Positions 7,629 to 17,644 of a stretch of 64,000 nt of DNA are shown piece after piece. The notes under the pieces are model-generated. The model saw nothing but the letters and a program-made list of their open reading frames with translations, searched no databases and was not told where the DNA came from. The first letter of the stretch is position 1, and every line of letters begins with the position of its first letter. Origin of the DNA: Alloacidobacterium sp963823845 (lineage in GTDB: Bacteria > Acidobacteriota > Terriglobia > Terriglobales > Acidobacteriaceae); contig CAWGND010000011.1 in assembly GCA_963823845.1 (NCBI GenBank), forward strand, positions 310,001-374,000, written 5' to 3'. The position numbers and the translations under genes are program-made.

Positions 7629-8315
7629 GTGAACCCCGAGCTTTCGCGTTTGTTTGAAGAAGAGTATCGCGCCATCCGTCCACGCGCGCCCATTCCACCG
7701 ATGCATGTCCGCTTCTACCGTTTCACCAGCCTGAATACGACGATCCGTCTGCGCGAAGGACAGATCAGAGTTCACCTCTCTGACCTTCTGGAGGGTGCGC
7801 CTGATACCGTTTTGCGAGCTATCGCACATATTCTGCTCGCCAAGCTCTATCGCAAGCCTCTCGATCCGGCTCACAACACTCGCTATCGCCGTTTCGCGTC
7901 CAGCGAAGCCGTACTGCGGCAAACAGAGCGCATCCGTCAGACGCGTGGGCGAAAGAAAATCTCAACCGCCAAAGGCGAGTACTACGATCTGGATGAAGTC
8001 TTTGAAACGCTGAACCGGCGCTTCTTTCACGGCCTCCTTGGCCGGCCGCTGCTCACATGGAGCGAGTACAAAGCTCGCCGTCTGCTCGGCCACTACGACG
8101 CAGCTCACAACACCATTATGGTCAGCCGCATCTTCGACCGCAGAAATACGCCACGCTACGCGATCGAATATCTGATGTACCACGAGATGCTGCACCTCAG
8201 GCATCCGGTCAAGGTACGCAGGGGACGCCGCTGTGTACACCCGCGTGAATTTCAGGCAGACGAAAGACTGTTTCCGGAACTCGAACAGGCGAAAGCGTAC
8301 TTGAAGCAGTTATAG
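7629..8315 (+). CDS. SprT/YgjP-like zinc metallopeptidase
   Basis: A 228-residue protein starting at GTG. The zinc-binding HExxH motif is visible as HEMLH at residues 185-189, followed about 15 residues later by a possible third ligand (VHPREFQADE). Upstream, LDEVFETLNRRFFHG and LTWSEYKARRLLGHYD match the SprT-like pattern. No signal peptide, so cytoplasmic. SprT-like proteins are metallopeptidases of the gluzincin type, some acting on DNA-protein crosslinks; the bacterial YgjP branch is poorly characterised, so the substrate is unknown. Confidence 0.85.
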   Translation: MNPELSRLFEEEYRAIRPRAPIPPMHVRFYRFTSLNTTIRLREGQIRVHLSDLLEGAPDTVLRAIAHILLAKLYRKPLDPAHNTRYRRFASSEAVLRQTERIRQTRGRKKISTAKGEYYDLDEVFETLNRRFFHGLLGRPLLTWSEYKARRLLGHYDAAHNTIMVSRIFDRRNTPRYAIEYLMYHEMLHLRHPVKVRRGRRCVHPREFQADERLFPELEQAKAYLKQL

Positions 8316-8359
8316 CCCTAAAGAGTTGTCGTCCTAAGCGAGCGCCGTAACGTGCGAAG

Positions 8360-10744
8360 TCAATAAATCAAAACCGCCTTCCGCTTCACATCAAACGCTT
8401 CCAGCGAAGCTCTCCAATCCTCAGCAATTCTCGCCGGATCAACGCCATTCATCAGCGACTCCAGCACCAACCGATTCGCGAGCAGCGTATCGATGCTCTC
8501 CAGCTTGTAGTCCTGCGGATACAGCTTATGCAGCGCAGATGCGATCTCAATCCCCAGTTCCGGCGAATCCAGCACATTGCGGTCGAGGACCAGCACCCGC
8601 ACTCCGTGGCACAGTTCGCCGGCATAGGGATAAGGCTTTTGCGGAGTAAAATCCACAGGCACAAAACGCACACCCGGCAGGAATCGTGCGTTAAGATAGC
8701 GCGCGAGTTTACGCCCATCGATCCATGGGGTGCCAAGAATCTCGAACGGAGTGTCAGTCCCCCGCCCTACTGAAATATTCGTTGTCTCCACCAATCCCAG
8801 CGCTGGATATAGCGTCGCCTCTTCCAGGTCGCGCAGGTTCGGCGAAGGATTCACCCACCTAAGCCCGGTCGAATCGTACCAGTCCCCCCGCTGCCATCCC
8901 TCCATCTTCACCACTGTGACCGAAGCATGCAGGCTGCGCTCGCGATTAAAGTATTGCGCCAGTTCACCCATCGTCATGCCATGCCGCACGGGAAGCGGCA
9001 TGTAGTGCACATAGCTATCCGCGCCTTCGTCCGAGAGCGGCCCCTGCACAAACGCGCCGTTGATTGGATTGGGCCTGTCGAGCACAACAATTTCGGTTCC
9101 CATCTTCGCAGCGGCTTCCAGGAAATAACCCATCACCGTCTCATACGTGTAGAAGCGCACTCCTGCATCCTGAAGATCGATCACCACCGCATCGAGCGAG
9201 CGCATCACCTCGAGCGACGGCCTTCTTTGCGCATCCGTGGCGCCATACAGGCTGACAATCGGCAGCCCGGTCTGAGCATCTGTTCCGTTGCCGATCTCTT
9301 CCGTGTCCTGCGCTCCGTGAATACCATGCTCGGGACTGAACAGCGTCTTCAATTCGATCCCGTCAGCGTGCGCCAGAATGTCAATCGTCCTGCGCCCCGC
9401 CCCATCCACACCTGTCTGGTTGGTTAGCAGCCCGGTTCGCAAATGGCAACCGTGCTTCTTTGCCAACGCCCGCAGTTCAGCAAAACCATCCGCCTCCAGA
9501 ACATCAATGCCGGTCCTTACGTCGGCATTGCGGGCAGTCCAGCGCCGCATGCCGCTAAGCGACTCGTTGTATCCCGTGAGTTTTGCGGAAAGTTTGCCGC
9601 CGTCATGAGTGACACCAAGAGCGACAGCCGCCGCATCGGAAATCTTTCCGCGCAGCGCCACGATGCTCTTCTGCCCGTTCGGATGAACCGCATTTGCCAG
9701 CACGATCACATAGGTGTCGGAAATGGGATCGATCCACAACGATGTACCCGTGAATCCGGTGTGCCCAAACGACCCGACGGGAAGAATCTCCCCGCGATTG
9801 CTCGAATACGGCGATTCAATGTCCCACCCAAATCCGCGCAGCGCAGTCCCAGTCGCCGGCTGCTCCGGCGTCACCATCTTCTGCAAAATCGCGCGCGATA
9901 ACGGAAACTTGCTCGGCCTACCGGCAAGCCGATCCAGCAGGTTCTCCGCGTATACGGCAACATCATCCGCTGTGCTGAAGAGCCCGGCATGCCCAGCCAC
10001 CCCGCCCATCCGCCGCGCCGTCGGGTCATGCACAACTCCGCGCAACATCACGCCGTTGTCATATTGCGTCGGCGCAATTCGATCACGCCACTCAACCGGA
10101 GGAAGATAGCGTGTGTCCCGCAGGCCAAGCGGTGCAATGATCTTCTGCCGAACATACTCATCTTCCGGCATGCCGGAGAGTTTCTCCACCAGCATTCCCA
10201 GCACAATGAAATTGATGTCGCTATAAACGAAGCGAACACCCGCGGGCGTGGCTGGTTGCACCGCAAATGCCTGTCGCAAAGCTTCGGCTTTTCCCTCCCA
10301 TGGCTGGTCCAGCGAAAGATCGGGCGGCAGTCCGGAATAGTGAGTCAGCAACTGGCGAATGGTAATGTCTTGCTTGCCGTTCGCCGCAAATTCCGGCAGA
10401 TATTTCGCAACAGGGTCATTAAAGCTCAGCTTCCCCTGTTCACATAGCTGCATGACAGCCGTCGCCGTCATCAACGGCTTGGTGAGCGAAGCCATATCGA
10501 AGACCGTGTCCACAGTCATCGCCTCGCGAGTCGGTTCCAGCGAGCGTTCGCCATACGCCTTGCGGAATACCACGCGACCGCCGTGACCAATCTCTACAAC
10601 TGCGCCCGGAAGCTGCTGGTGCTCTACCGCCTGGTCTACAAGCGTGTCGACGGGAGAGAAATCCTGCCCTTGCGCCAGCAAGCAACAATTCACGCAGCCA
10701 AGCGTCGCGATCCAAAGAGCAAGCCACCAAACACGCACCCGCAT
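8360..10744 (-). CDS. AmiE-like serine hydrolase fused to NamZ (DUF1343) exo-N-acetylmuramidase
   Basis: A 794-residue exported protein. A hydrophobic, Cys-rich signal occupies about residues 1-26. Residues about 30-385 are a class C beta-lactamase-fold serine hydrolase, with SLTK at 86-89, a YSD in place of the usual YxN at 174-176, and HTG at 328-330. Residues about 413-794 are DUF1343, the NamZ family (TGLLTNQTGVDGAGR; LFSPEHGIHG; DLQDAGVRFYTYE; VNPSPNLRDL). In Bacillus subtilis, NamZ removes MurNAc from peptidoglycan fragments and the neighbouring AmiE, a beta-lactamase-fold amidase, strips the stem peptide; here the two are one polypeptide. Its ATG follows directly after the symporter stop (TAG-ATG), so translation is coupled. 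Activities are inferred from families. Confidence 0.88.
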   Translation of the reverse strand: MRVRVWWLALWIATLGCVNCCLLAQGQDFSPVDTLVDQAVEHQQLPGAVVEIGHGGRVVFRKAYGERSLEPTREAMTVDTVFDMASLTKPLMTATAVMQLCEQGKLSFNDPVAKYLPEFAANGKQDITIRQLLTHYSGLPPDLSLDQPWEGKAEALRQAFAVQPATPAGVRFVYSDINFIVLGMLVEKLSGMPEDEYVRQKIIAPLGLRDTRYLPPVEWRDRIAPTQYDNGVMLRGVVHDPTARRMGGVAGHAGLFSTADDVAVYAENLLDRLAGRPSKFPLSRAILQKMVTPEQPATGTALRGFGWDIESPYSSNRGEILPVGSFGHTGFTGTSLWIDPISDTYVIVLANAVHPNGQKSIVALRGKISDAAAVALGVTHDGGKLSAKLTGYNESLSGMRRWTARNADVRTGIDVLEADGFAELRALAKKHGCHLRTGLLTNQTGVDGAGRRTIDILAHADGIELKTLFSPEHGIHGAQDTEEIGNGTDAQTGLPIVSLYGATDAQRRPSLEVMRSLDAVVIDLQDAGVRFYTYETVMGYFLEAAAKMGTEIVVLDRPNPINGAFVQGPLSDEGADSYVHYMPLPVRHGMTMGELAQYFNRERSLHASVTVVKMEGWQRGDWYDSTGLRWVNPSPNLRDLEEATLYPALGLVETTNISVGRGTDTPFEILGTPWIDGRKLARYLNARFLPGVRFVPVDFTPQKPYPYAGELCHGVRVLVLDRNVLDSPELGIEIASALHKLYPQDYKLESIDTLLANRLVLESLMNGVDPARIAEDWRASLEAFDVKRKAVLIY

Positions 10745-12249
10745 CTACAATTCGCTCCCGACATTGTTACGTTCCCCGAGTAGGCTCAACATGTATCCAG
10801 TACCGAACGTCACAACCGCGCCGATTGCCACATACCACGTCCAGGCAAACTTCGGAAAAACAAAGGAATAGCCCCAACATGGTTGCGTGAACTGGAGAGC
10901 CTTGCCGCCAGAGCAACAAATTCAACACACACCCGGTAAGCAACCCGATCATCGTGCCCATTTCATTCGCGCGTTTTGTCAGCGTGCCGAGCAGAAAGAC
11001 GCCAAGCATCCCACCCCACAAAACTGACGCGATCGACAGCCCAATCTCCAGGACATGCCCGCTGCCGCGCGAGACAATCGCTAGCGCCAGCAGAACCGCA
11101 GCCCAACCTAGCGTCATCAGCCGGGAGAGCCGTGTCTTCTGCACTTCACTCACATCCGGCCGCCGCAATAAGTAAAAGTCGACCATCGAAGTCGACGCCA
11201 GCGAGTTCAGCGCGGCACTCAGGTTCGACATCGAGGCCGCCAGGATTGCCGCTATCATCAACCCCGCGATGCCAGCAGGCATCTGCTGCACAATAAATTG
11301 AGGAAAGATACGGTCGGCGCTCGCCACATGCGGGAGCGATTCCGGCCCCACTGTAGTAGACAAACAATCCCGCTCCGATCAATAAAAAGAGGGTGAACTG
11401 CACGAAGATCACAACCCCGCTCGAGAGCAGCGCCAGCCGCGACTCGCGCAGGTTTCTGGCGGCCAGCAGGCGTTGCACCATCAGCTGATCCGTTCCGTGG
11501 CTGGCCATCGTGAGGAAACAGCCTCCAACGATCCCCGCCCAGAATGTATAAGTCTGCGAAACAGAAAGAGCGAAGTGAAAAACTGTCAGCTTTCCCGCCG
11601 ATGAAGCCACAGACAGCAATGTATGGGCGCCGCCCGGAATATGCCGGCAGACAGACCACAAACTGACCAGCGTCCCCACCCCATAGAGCAGCATTTGCAG
11701 AACATCCGTCCAGATAACGGCCTTCATGCCGCCTTCAAACGTATATAGCAGCGTAAGCAGCGACAGGATAACGATCGAAGCAATATCCCCCGTTCCTAAC
11801 GCGACGCCCACTACAATCGCCACAGCAAAGACGCGCACGCCTTCCGCCGCGGCACGCATCACTAGAAACAGCAGCGCAGTAAGCCGGTGCAGCCGCGTCC
11901 CAAAACGCTCGCCGATCAACTGATAGGCAGTCATCAGCTCTCCGCGAAAATATCGCGGCAGGAACAGAATGCAGATCACTATGCGCCCCAGCAGATACCC
12001 CATCGCAAGCTGGAGAAAGCCAAAATCCCCGGTAAAAGCAATGCCGGGCACACTAATGATTGTCAGCGTACTCGTCTCCGCGGCCACAATAGAAAGCGCA
12101 ATCGCCCACCAGGGAATATTGCGATCGGCGAGAAAATAGCTCTTCATCGACCGCTCTCCCTGCTTGCGAAAACGCAGGCCAAACCATGTGATCCCTATCA
12201 GGTAGAGAATCACGATAACCAGATCAATGGTGCGAAGCTGTATATGCAT
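10745..12249 (-). pseudogene. Sodium:solute symporter (SSS family), two +1 frameshifts
   Basis: Three overlapping frames together encode one SSS-family permease of about 500 residues with many membrane helices (LVIVILYLIGITWFGLRF; YFLADRNIPWWAIALSIVAAE; AGLMIAAILAASMSNLSAAL). The first frame is lost near 11342, where an extra G in GGGGCCGGAA shifts FVYYSGAE to the next frame. The second is lost near 10900 (extra G in CAAGG), after which FPKFAWTWYVAIG and the natural end appear, stopping at TAG 10747-10745. Both shifts equal one inserted base. The gene sits 16 bp after the GH20 gene and abuts the NamZ fusion, so it should import amino sugars or muropeptide products released by its neighbours. 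Sequencing error is as likely as true inactivation. Confidence 0.85.
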
Positions 12250-12265
12250 CAGTAGCAGTTACAAA

Positions 12266-14335
12266 TCATTTAACAGAAGCAGCCGGCGCCATGCCGATCG
12301 CTTCTGGCGGTGGAAGCGTGTGCGTCGCAGCCCATTGCTGACGCGCTCCCCGAAGTCTTTCCGCCCGGGCAATCCACAATTGCATGGCCACATCGTATTC
12401 AGCCATCACATTATCCAGCCAGTAGGGACGGTTCTCTTTGAGCCAGGCATCTTTGAAGACATCGCGTATGTATCCATAGCCGTCACGCAGGTCCAAGGAG
12501 CGGCCAGCGAGGCTCCACATGCTTCCCGATAGATGTTTGCGGGCTTCAGGATCATTTTGCTCCAGATACAGCCGCTGATACGTCTTCGCAATGCCGTCCG
12601 CCGTCTGGAATTTGAACGCCAGAAAATCCATCCTCCTCGCGCCCAGTTCCATCGCATCTACCGCTTCCAGCTCACGCAGATTCCCTGCCTGTCGCGCCTG
12701 GGTAATCAGCGTCAGAGCGCGCTCAGCGTCCACCCTCACTTCTTCCAGCACCGGCCCGATCTTCGCCGCCGTTTCCTGCCCCTCCCTGCTCCATGGGTCG
12801 AGCCAGAACAACGCATCCTTCGCATCTTCCACGCCCGCTTTTTCGAGCACCATGTGGGCCTGCATGAGTGCGATCTGCGCCTGATCGAGATCCCCCGTCG
12901 CATCGCCATGAAAGACCTTGCCGTAATTCGCCTGGAACTCTGCGATATCGCTCGTTCCCTGTTGCCATCCGGCAGCAGCGCCGTAAAGAACGCCGTACCA
13001 GTCCTCGGCAAACAGCCCTTCGCCATCGTCATTCCAGATCGTGTTGAGCACGCCGGTGCTCCCGGCCTTCTGCCCCGCCACGACAAATCCCTGAATGTTC
13101 TTGAGAGCCAGGTTGTTATTCGGATACACGCGGTTCCAGTTATTCACGCCCGGTGAAACCCAGGTCTCCATCCCGGCTTTTGTGTAAGGATCGAGCCACT
13201 TGCTGAAATCCTCTTCCGGTTCGTAATGCCAGGCCACCGCGATCATGTCCTTCGGCAGCTTCGTCACCAGCGCAGGGTCATTCATCGCAACGTCACCCCA
13301 GAACAGCAGCCTGCGATTCAGCGGCGCGAGTTCGGTATGAATCTTCGTGAGGAAATCAATATAAACAGCACCAAGTCCGCGCTGCTTCACGTCATCGGCC
13401 GTCTTTCCCTGCCCCAGCTCAAACGTTTCGTCCGCGCCGATATGCAGAAATGGCCCAGGGAAGGCGGCAGCCAGCTCCGTAAACCACTGTTTGATCACTT
13501 CTAGCGAACCGGCCTCGCCCGGCGCCAGCACACTGCCGCTCGGGGCTTCCGCAAGATGCGCATATTGCTGCCACGTCAGCACATGATGCAAGTGTCCAAA
13601 AGCTTCCTGTTCCGGCACGATCGTGACGTGATACTGCTTCGCATACTCGACCAGCGCTTCCGCATCCGCCTTTGATATCGAACCTCCAGGCAGCGCCGGC
13701 AGCGGATTCGAAGCGTACTGCATCGTGTTCTCGAAATAAGGCGAGTACACGTTCAGCTTGTAAGCTGCAAAGGTGCGAATCTGTTTTTTCTGGAACGCAA
13801 GCGTCGGCATCGGCCCGCGCGACAAATCATCGTGTACGCCACGATACCGCATCGCCGGCCAATCGCGAATGACGCACCCCTGAAAAACCACGTGATCTCC
13901 AGAGTTCGAGATCAGCTGCTTCGCCGTCTGCGTTCCGTAGAAGAGTCCGGTTGCCGTATGCGCAATGACGTAAATGCCAGTCTTCGACGTAAAGAGAACG
14001 TAGCCCTCGTTCAGCATCGACGGATCGAGAGTAAGCTTCTCGCCCACCAGCGCACTTTTTCCTGCCGAAGAAGTATCCCGCAGCAAGTAGATATGCGCGC
14101 CCTTCTCAGAGCGCGCAACTCCCCGCTCTTTTAGGAGCGCGAGCAGGTCCTCAGCGGCAAAAGCGTCATCAGCATCGTTTCTTTGCGTTGAGAGCGAGAC
14201 ACCGCGAGCCAGTGAAATATCCTCGCGGCTATAAAACTCCCGTGGTTCGGGAATCAACGAGGGGCGCTGTGGATATCCATCAGTGCCTGCAATGGTCACA
14301 CTAAGTGCAAGAGAACAAAAGAGTGTCCGGATCAC
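12266..14335 (-). CDS. GH20 beta-N-acetylhexosaminidase
   Basis: A 689-residue exported enzyme with a signal peptide (about residues 1-20), a GH20b-like N-terminal alpha/beta domain (about 25-155) and a TIM barrel (about 160-480). The family's catalytic Asp-Glu pair is seen as HIGADETFE with D302/E303. The barrel opens with RYRGVHDDLSRGP. A long helical C-terminal region follows. It should release terminal GlcNAc or GalNAc from chitin or peptidoglycan fragments outside the cytoplasm. It is the first gene of the operon with the SSS permease and the AmiE/NamZ fusion, which favours cell-wall fragments. No frameshift. Confidence 0.92.
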   Translation of the reverse strand: MIRTLFCSLALSVTIAGTDGYPQRPSLIPEPREFYSREDISLARGVSLSTQRNDADDAFAAEDLLALLKERGVARSEKGAHIYLLRDTSSAGKSALVGEKLTLDPSMLNEGYVLFTSKTGIYVIAHTATGLFYGTQTAKQLISNSGDHVVFQGCVIRDWPAMRYRGVHDDLSRGPMPTLAFQKKQIRTFAAYKLNVYSPYFENTMQYASNPLPALPGGSISKADAEALVEYAKQYHVTIVPEQEAFGHLHHVLTWQQYAHLAEAPSGSVLAPGEAGSLEVIKQWFTELAAAFPGPFLHIGADETFELGQGKTADDVKQRGLGAVYIDFLTKIHTELAPLNRRLLFWGDVAMNDPALVTKLPKDMIAVAWHYEPEEDFSKWLDPYTKAGMETWVSPGVNNWNRVYPNNNLALKNIQGFVVAGQKAGSTGVLNTIWNDDGEGLFAEDWYGVLYGAAAGWQQGTSDIAEFQANYGKVFHGDATGDLDQAQIALMQAHMVLEKAGVEDAKDALFWLDPWSREGQETAAKIGPVLEEVRVDAERALTLITQARQAGNLRELEAVDAMELGARRMDFLAFKFQTADGIAKTYQRLYLEQNDPEARKHLSGSMWSLAGRSLDLRDGYGYIRDVFKDAWLKENRPYWLDNVMAEYDVAMQLWIARAERLRGARQQWAATHTLPPPEAIGMAPAASVK

Positions 14336-14435
14336 CTGTCACATTTTCCAGGAAAGAAGTTTGATGCTTTAAGACAAGAGCATACCGATTAGAAGGGCAA
14401 ACGCAAAACTGGACACAGATCGGTCTTTCCGCAGC

Positions 14436-14466
14436 AAATAATAAGGCGCTCGAAAAATCGAGCGCC
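14436..14466 (-). terminator. Rho-independent terminator of the beta-propeller lipoprotein gene
   Basis: GGCGCTCGA and TCGAGCGCC form a 9-bp GC-rich stem with an AAAA loop at 14445-14466. On the minus strand it is followed by TTATTATTT, and it lies 25 bp after the stop of the gene ending at 14491. Confidence 0.85.
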
Positions 14467-14490
14467 CTGTCAGATCAATCTCCCTATACA

Positions 14491-15960
14491 CTATGGAGCA
14501 CCCGAACCGACCGACCGGCTTTGCGTAACGGCGTTCGCCAATGTGCTTGTTGAACTGCTGCCCGCATATTGTGTCGTGGTGTGCACATCCACGCCGTTCC
14601 CCTGTAGCAGAATCGAAGACGTCACGATATCCGTGTCCGTTCGAATCACAGTCAGATACGGACTGTCTTGCGCGATGGCGTAGACCTTGCCGATAGGAGC
14701 ATTGTAGGTAGAAACAATCGAGCGCGGATGTCCGTTGACAGGCAGCACAGACTCTACCGTGAAACTCGACAGATTTACGATCGTTACCGTCCCATCGCCC
14801 TCATCGGCAACGTAGACGCGGCTCCCGTCCTGCAGCACAGAGACAGCCGCCGGATGACTTCCCGGTTTCAGCTTCACCGTTGCCAGCACCTGTCCGAAGT
14901 TTGGCGTGTCCGTATAACCCTCAACCTGTCCATTGATAGTCACATTGATGATGCTGATTGAATCATCATCATAGTTTGCCGTTACCAGCAATGAGCCCGG
15001 CGCGTACAGATCGGCAAATACAGGCCCTTTGCCGACGTTGATGGTCGCATTCGTCATGTACTGGCTCTGTGAATCCGTATCGAGCTGGTTCTTTGTGCTG
15101 TCGATGACCGTAAGCGTTCCGCTGCCGCGGTTCAGAATGAAAGCGCGACGCCCATCCGCCGTCATGATTCCATAAACCGGGCAAATCCCCACGGGGAGCC
15201 GGTTATTCACCGTGTTCGTGGACACCTCTATACCATCGGCCTCGCCATTCGTCGTAACTGTCGTTCCCGAACTGGGGTCACACTGCCCCCATGTCACGCC
15301 ACTGCCATTGGTGCTGTTTCCCTGGCTGATCGCGTAGATGTACTGGGCGCCCGAAACACCGATGATGTTGATCGCGCTCGGGGCCACTGGAATTTCCTGC
15401 TTGAGGGACGTCGGAGTGCCGGTTAGCGCGCCGATTGCCGTCCGGTTCTGCTCAACAACATACTGGCCAGTGGTCGTCGCCAGCAGATTCGTCGGCAGCG
15501 TATTCACGCCGCCCGGGTTTTGCGGCAGCGTTGTGGTCAGCACATTTTTCGACTGCAAAGTTGCGCTGATCGGAACCGTGCTCACCGTGCCGTCGCAGTT
15601 CGTGCTGTATGCCGTCGAACCGGTGGCGTCCAATGCGAATGTCAGCGGTCCAGTGCTGCCGATGGTAGCCAGCGCCATGACGCTGTCGCCGGAAAAATCA
15701 ACCAGCGTCACAACCCCTTGCTGGGTGTAGGGTGTTCCGGGGCAAGGACTTGGAGCTCCTGTCTGCTGCGTCAGCCCAGGCTGGGAAAAGGCCACAACAT
15801 ATGACGTCGGCTGGGGTGCAGGCCCGGTTGGGGCTACGGGGGTTACAACTGGACGATACTGATTGCCGCATCCAGCAACACCCGCCAAAGCCAGCAGCAC
15901 CCCGGCGGCAAACCATGGGCTCCCAGGCCCAGTGACACTTCGCACTCTCAGACACCTCAT
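14491..15960 (-). CDS. YVTN/YncE-type beta-propeller lipoprotein
   Basis: A 489-residue protein with a lipobox at LAGVAGC (Cys31), so probably a lipoprotein. The mature part has repeated blades of the YVTN/cytochrome-cd1-like propeller type: GRRAFILNRGSGTLTVID, GSLLVTANYDDDSISIINV, GSRVYVADEGDGTVTIVNL and GKVYAIAQDSPYLTVIR. Such propellers usually mediate protein binding in the envelope; no catalytic residue is visible. It is monocistronic, with its own terminator, and divergent from the DUF92 gene. Confidence 0.88.
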   Translation of the reverse strand: MRCLRVRSVTGPGSPWFAAGVLLALAGVAGCGNQYRPVVTPVAPTGPAPQPTSYVVAFSQPGLTQQTGAPSPCPGTPYTQQGVVTLVDFSGDSVMALATIGSTGPLTFALDATGSTAYSTNCDGTVSTVPISATLQSKNVLTTTLPQNPGGVNTLPTNLLATTTGQYVVEQNRTAIGALTGTPTSLKQEIPVAPSAINIIGVSGAQYIYAISQGNSTNGSGVTWGQCDPSSGTTVTTNGEADGIEVSTNTVNNRLPVGICPVYGIMTADGRRAFILNRGSGTLTVIDSTKNQLDTDSQSQYMTNATINVGKGPVFADLYAPGSLLVTANYDDDSISIINVTINGQVEGYTDTPNFGQVLATVKLKPGSHPAAVSVLQDGSRVYVADEGDGTVTIVNLSSFTVESVLPVNGHPRSIVSTYNAPIGKVYAIAQDSPYLTVIRTDTDIVTSSILLQGNGVDVHTTTQYAGSSSTSTLANAVTQSRSVGSGAP

Positions 15961-16087
15961 TCAGCAACAAATCCTGCACCGGCATTTTCCCGTATCCTCG
16001 AGCCGGAGCCGTCAAGTCCACTGACCTCCACTGAAAAGAAAAGGTCAACTGGCAAACTGCGGCGAAGCCTGCAACAATCGGGACAAA

Positions 16088-17011
16088 ATGCCTTGGAAAC
16101 TAGATTGTAAATCACTCACGCACTTCGATTTGCCACGCACGGCAGGAAAAACCCCGATGCACGAGAAAAATAGCTCAGACCCGTCCTTGCATTGGCAATC
16201 GCAACTGCTCCTTATGATTGTAGTGCCTGCCTCCTGTGTCTGGATATTCCTCCAGGCGATGAACGAGTGGGAGTTCCACGATCCAGTCCTGCTGCAGATG
16301 GCCGGAATAAGCATCGCTTTCGGTCTCATCGTCTGGCTTCTCCGCGCGGCCACCGGCTACGCTGCGGTGACGGGAGCCATTGTCACCGGCTGCCTCTATC
16401 TGCGCACGCCGGGATGGCGAACCGCGCTCATTCCTCTGATCGTCATGCTCGTTCTTACATTGACAGCCACCCGCATCGGTCGAGTGCGCAAGGAGCAACT
16501 AGGCACCGCCGAAGCAAAGCATGGACGCACGGCATCACAGGTCGCGGCCAATCTGGGAATGGCCGCCCTCGCCGCAATCCCACTGACCGCAACCCAGCTC
16601 TTCACGCCCTCAGCGCGAACCGGAGCCGCATCGCTCGCCGCCATCGCAGCTGCTCTGGCCGAGGCTGCCGCCGATACCCTGTCTTCTGAATTGGGCCAAG
16701 TCTTCGGTGGCCAGCCGCTGCTGCTGACCACTCTAAAACCCGTTGCCGTGGGCACCGACGGTGGCATCACCCTTGCCGGAACAGCCATCGGATGCATCGG
16801 CGCCGCCATCGTCGCCACCGTTGCAGGGCTTACGTTTTCCCTGGACCTGCGAACAGGCGCTGTTATCTTTTCCTCTGCAATCCTCGGCCTCTTCGCTGAC
16901 AGCTTCTTAGGAGCCACCCTCGAACGCCGAGGCTGGCTGAACAACGATGCTGTCAACTTCCTGTCAACGCTGGTGGCAGCCGTCGCCGCCGGATGGCTAG
17001 TGCAGGTGTAA
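16088..17011 (+). CDS. DUF92 family integral membrane protein
   Basis: Up to 307 residues; a later ATG at 16157 (MHEKNSSD) is a plausible alternative start. Multiple hydrophobic segments run through the protein, with the DUF92 hallmark RTASQVAANLG at about residue 148 and the acidic motif LAEAAADTLSSELGQ near 205. The family includes the plant VTE6 phytyl-phosphate kinase and is related to CTP-dependent polyprenol kinases, so a prenol-phosphate role is possible but unproven. Its last 15 bases overlap the end of the convergent DUF218 gene. Confidence 0.9.
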   Translation: MPWKLDCKSLTHFDLPRTAGKTPMHEKNSSDPSLHWQSQLLLMIVVPASCVWIFLQAMNEWEFHDPVLLQMAGISIAFGLIVWLLRAATGYAAVTGAIVTGCLYLRTPGWRTALIPLIVMLVLTLTATRIGRVRKEQLGTAEAKHGRTASQVAANLGMAALAAIPLTATQLFTPSARTGAASLAAIAAALAEAAADTLSSELGQVFGGQPLLLTTLKPVAVGTDGGITLAGTAIGCIGAAIVATVAGLTFSLDLRTGAVIFSSAILGLFADSFLGATLERRGWLNNDAVNFLSTLVAAVAAGWLVQV

Positions 17012-17641
17012 TCTCCACGCGGTGTAGCTGACAATTTCGTGCGCCGTGCGAAAAAATGATTCCTGCCAGCTAATGCTCCGCCCCACCGGTCGCGGCGAGG
17101 TGTAAACGGTAAGGCCAACCCACTCGCACAGCGCATGGATACGGAAAAGATGCGTGCCGTCGCTCACCACGACGATGCGATTCAGATGATTGGCCCGTGC
17201 AATGACCGCCAGCCGCGCCGCGGACTCCTCAGTATTATCGCTCTGCGTCTCGGCAATAATCGCCGTCTCTGGAACCCCATGCGCCAGCAGATAATCATGA
17301 CCGACACTGCCTTCTGAATGCTGGTCGCCTTCATCGCCACCCCCCAGCGTAATCACCAGCGGTGCCAGGTTGCGGCTATAGAGATCGAGCGCATGGTCGA
17401 GGCGCGCCCGCAGCACAGGTGACGGCCGCCCGTCATATTCCGCGGCCCCAAAGACGGCGATTGCATCTGCCGCCCGCGCCTCATCGCGCTCGGCGTAATA
17501 ACGAATCTGACCATACACCCAGGCAATCCACGCCACCGCACCCGCCAGAAGCAACAGGAAGATACCCCGCAGCAGCCGGTGGCCGACTCCGCCTCGCCGC
17601 AGATTGGTGTCAGGAACAATCATGAAACGATGGGAAACCAA
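16997..17641 (-). CDS. DUF218 (SanA/ElyC-like) membrane-anchored protein
   Basis: A 214-residue protein with one N-terminal membrane helix (about residues 25-45) and a DUF218 alpha/beta domain. It starts at DAIAVFGAAEYDGRPSPVLRARLDHAL and includes LVITLGGGDEGDQHSEG, a run on Asn/Glu (SDNTEESA) and VVSDGTHLFR. Relatives affect envelope integrity, for example ElyC in peptidoglycan synthesis; the reaction is unknown. ATG 17623 is an alternative start. It lies 3 bp after the TsaC gene in the same direction, so the two are probably co-transcribed. Confidence 0.88.
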   Translation of the reverse strand: MVSHRFMIVPDTNLRRGGVGHRLLRGIFLLLLAGAVAWIAWVYGQIRYYAERDEARAADAIAVFGAAEYDGRPSPVLRARLDHALDLYSRNLAPLVITLGGGDEGDQHSEGSVGHDYLLAHGVPETAIIAETQSDNTEESAARLAVIARANHLNRIVVVSDGTHLFRIHALCEWVGLTVYTSPRPVGRSISWQESFFRTAHEIVSYTAWRLHLH

Positions 17642-17644
17642 AGA

